From assembly GCF_937616625.2 (NCBI RefSeq), contig NC_065576.1, positions 29,013,128-29,077,127 on the forward strand: DNA of 64,000 bases, read 5' to 3'. Shown one piece after another: positions 60,568-64,000 of this stretch. The translations under genes were made by a program, and so were the position numbers. Within the stretch, counting starts at the first letter, position 1. Each line of letters begins with the position of its first letter. The notes below the pieces were generated by a model. It saw nothing but the letters and a program-made list of their open reading frames with translations. It did no database searches and was not told the origin of the DNA. Source of the DNA: Mercurialis annua. Its lineage: Eukaryota > Streptophyta > Magnoliopsida > Malpighiales > Euphorbiaceae.

Positions 60568-61764
60568 AGGTTGTGCTGAAGTTGAGGCTCCGCCTTCCTT
60601 ATTCGCATTAAAGCCAGAACCTCGACCTTAACCTCTATCAAAGCCTGATGTTCGACTACCTCTATTTGCAGTACCTTGGAAACCTCTACCACGACATGAG
60701 CTAAATTGTGCCATACTAGGACAATCCCTCCTAATATGTCCCATGCCACCACATTCAAAGCAAGTTATTGATCTCTTCTTGCTAGCCACACTACCGACAC
60801 TCGATGCTGGTTGTCTCGCTAAGAAATTGCTATCATGTGACTGAGGTCTTTGTGAACCAGACCAAGACTAGGGTATTTTGTTACCTCTAGATCCTCCAGT
60901 ATCTGATTTTCTTTGTTGAAATGAGCTAGTTCCCTTGTTAAATCCCCCTTATTTTCCAGTCCAAACAGAAGCTTTTTGTTTACTCTCTTGTTCAAGCTCC
61001 TCTCTCAGCTTTTCTTTTTCTATCGCCTTCTCTACCCAGCCTCTAAACTGTGTTCCCTCATACAATGATAGCTCATTCTTTAAAACAGTTTGCAGCCCCT
61101 CTTTAAATCTGTAACATTTTTGAGCTTCTGTAGGAAATATTTCTAAAGCAAACTTGTAAAGTTCTTCAAATTTATCGATGTATTCCCGCACTGTCATTGA
61201 ACCCTGCTTTAGAACAATAAACTCATTCTGCCTTTCTGCATTGTATGCTTCAGTTAAATACTCCCTGCGGAACTCGGTCTTGAATATCTCCCAGGTCAAC
61301 TGATCTCCTAATAGCAATCTGATCCTAGCAAACCATGCATCTATTGTATCATGTAGCAAGCCATAAACATTATTGACCTTTTGCACATCTGTCAGCTCTA
61401 AAGTGTTAAATGACTTATCTGTAGCTCTGAGCCATCTATCTGCTTCTTTGGAATCAATAGAGCCATGAAAATCAAATGCTCCACACTTCTTTGCATATTC
61501 TATGATATCCCCAGGTTTTCTTCTTGTCTCCTGAGCTTGCAGAGTAGCAATGATAGTTTGTGCTAAAATAGCAGGATCTAGTTGTAAGATAGGTACAACT
61601 GGGGGCGGAGGAGGTACTGGTTGATTATCTACATGAGCCCTAGCCTCAGATTCTAATTCATGATCAGTACTACCCCTAGACACTGCCTCATCCTCTACAT
61701 TCCCACCCTGTTAGCCAACAATCTCACGTTGAGAAGCCCTATCACCATGACCTTGAGCTTCCAT
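60568..61764 (-). pseudogene. Element E gag with zinc knuckle (broken)
   Basis: Structural Gag protein. The likely ATG is at 61762-61764, about 75 bases after the primer site. The same frame meets a TAA at 61711-61713, then is open for 244 codons (61683-60949) through the capsid-like domain (VREYIDKFEELYKFA, then RFKEGL), ending in a Lys/Glu-rich helix. After another TAA the frame continues through a CCHC zinc knuckle CFECGGMGHIRRDC (60721-60762) with all four ligands, and on into the protease. Two more stops lie on the way. Gag and pol are thus in one continuous frame, as in Tekay-type elements, with nonsense codons added later. Confidence 0.9.
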
Positions 61765-61839
61765 GGTCCTATAATCAAAATTAAATAAAATAAAATATAA
61801 AAAACCAAAAGTAAAGAGTCTACAGGACCATCAAACCGA

Positions 61840-61847
61840 AGCTCTGA
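61840..61847 (-). other. Element E primer-binding site, partial
   Basis: The minus strand reads ATCAGAGC directly after the LTR end TATGACA, followed by TTCGGTTT. Only the 3' eight bases of the tRNA-iMet complement (TGGTATCAGAGC) are kept as a separate site. Confidence 0.7.
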
Positions 61848-63515
<1,668 letters not shown>

Positions 63516-64000
63516 CAAATCGGAATGGTACCTTACACCACGACATTTGACGCACGCGCATCCTGAGGAGTAACTGCGAACACTCTGGCCTGACCCTACG
63601 GCTGCTGCTGAGAACTCTGCCAAGTAGCATAACTGTTGGAACCTCTGCCACCGTTACCACGGCCACCAAAACCTCTGCCACTAGAACCACGGCCCCGTTG
63701 GCCACCAAAAGATGCTGCAGGTTGAGAGTACCCTACAGACTGAGTAAACGCAGGTCTATGCTGCTGGTAAGATGACTACGCCACACTAGAGTTAGACATC
63801 TGCTGCCCAGATGTCGGACACTCCCTGGAGAAATGACCCGGCTGGCCACAAGTAAAATAACCTCCAGGAGCTAACTGGCACTGACAATAGTGCCTGCGTC
63901 TGCAATTCTCGCAGAACGGAATATTCGATCCACCACTATACCCACGTCCTGAACCACGGTTACTCCCACTGCTGCTAGAAATGTACGGAGCACTCCTAGC
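63516..64000 (-). pseudogene. Element D gag C-terminus and start of protease linker (broken)
   Basis: Minus-strand frame from the window edge. A Ser/Gly-rich stretch is followed by a cysteine-rich motif (CENCRRRHYCQC) and a zinc knuckle YFTCGQPGHFSREC, whose first Cys ligand reads Tyr. After a TAG comes a Gln/Ser and GRG-rich tail, a second TAG, then the linker RVFAVTPQDARASNVVV, a TAA and GTIPIW, where the sequence is cut by E. This is the 5' side of the same chromovirus as 52321-54699. The protease body and first part of RT are missing between them. The N-terminal gag and 5' LTR lie to the right of the window. Confidence 0.85.

Noticed and set aside
60513..60758. 81-codon frame overlapping gag/protease of E.
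   Set aside because: Out-of-frame shadow: the zinc knuckle and protease linker read in the neighbouring gag-pol frame.

Overview
This window reads as plant (most likely eudicot) heterochromatin. It is AT-rich and I find no host protein gene, rRNA or tRNA gene in it. The evidence for a plant is the set of mobile elements: Ty3/Gypsy chromoviruses of the Tekay type with initiator-tRNA-Met primer sites (TGGTATCAGAGC), a CACTA terminus, and a Mutator-type fold-back MITE. I cannot name the species.

Layout. (1) 1-11826: a plus-strand LTR element (A), entering from the left edge inside its 5' LTR. It is split at 2198/7505 by a nested minus-strand LTR element (B, 2199-7504), with 5-bp target duplications CTAGC/CTGGC. 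A's internal region (7578 to about 11826) has no convincing gene and stops where a satellite array begins. (2) 11827-49226: a large array of a 60-bp satellite, interrupted by a solo LTR (19846-23004, TSD ATGTG/ATGCG, itself hosting a 289-bp MITE), a complete non-autonomous LTR element C (23211-33177, minus strand, TSD AAAAA) and a CACTA fragment (47294-47967). (3) 49227-64000: a Tekay-like chromovirus D on the minus strand, inserted in the satellite and running off the right edge. It is interrupted by a second Tekay-like chromovirus E (54700-63515, minus strand).

The satellite is the most distinctive feature. The monomer is 60 bp and behaves as two 30-bp halves, both opening GTTTGG and ending AAAC. 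It carries several AAACGTTT palindromes. In the left part (11.8-17.4 kb) blocks alternate in orientation, and the whole alternating pattern occurs twice. In the right part (33.2-47.3 kb) monomers are organised into higher-order repeats: three consecutive units of about 1.42 kb (37451-41707) and three dispersed, collinear units of about 1.4 kb (from 34248, 41708 and 45852). Sixty is divisible by three and one minus-strand frame of the consensus has no stop, so the array yields many long but probably meaningless open frames.

The elements do not form a host pathway. Only D and E carry recognisable gag-pol genes, and both are dead: E has many in-frame nonsense codons, a frameshift, and substitutions at a catalytic RNase H Asp and the catalytic integrase Glu. 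D has nonsense codons and two deletions. A, B, C and the solo LTR carry LTR-end and polypurine sequences like those of D and E but no intact genes, so they are probably non-autonomous relatives once mobilised by Tekay-type proteins. Nesting order inferred from structure: satellite and its higher-order repeats first, then solo LTR, C and D; E after D; B after A.
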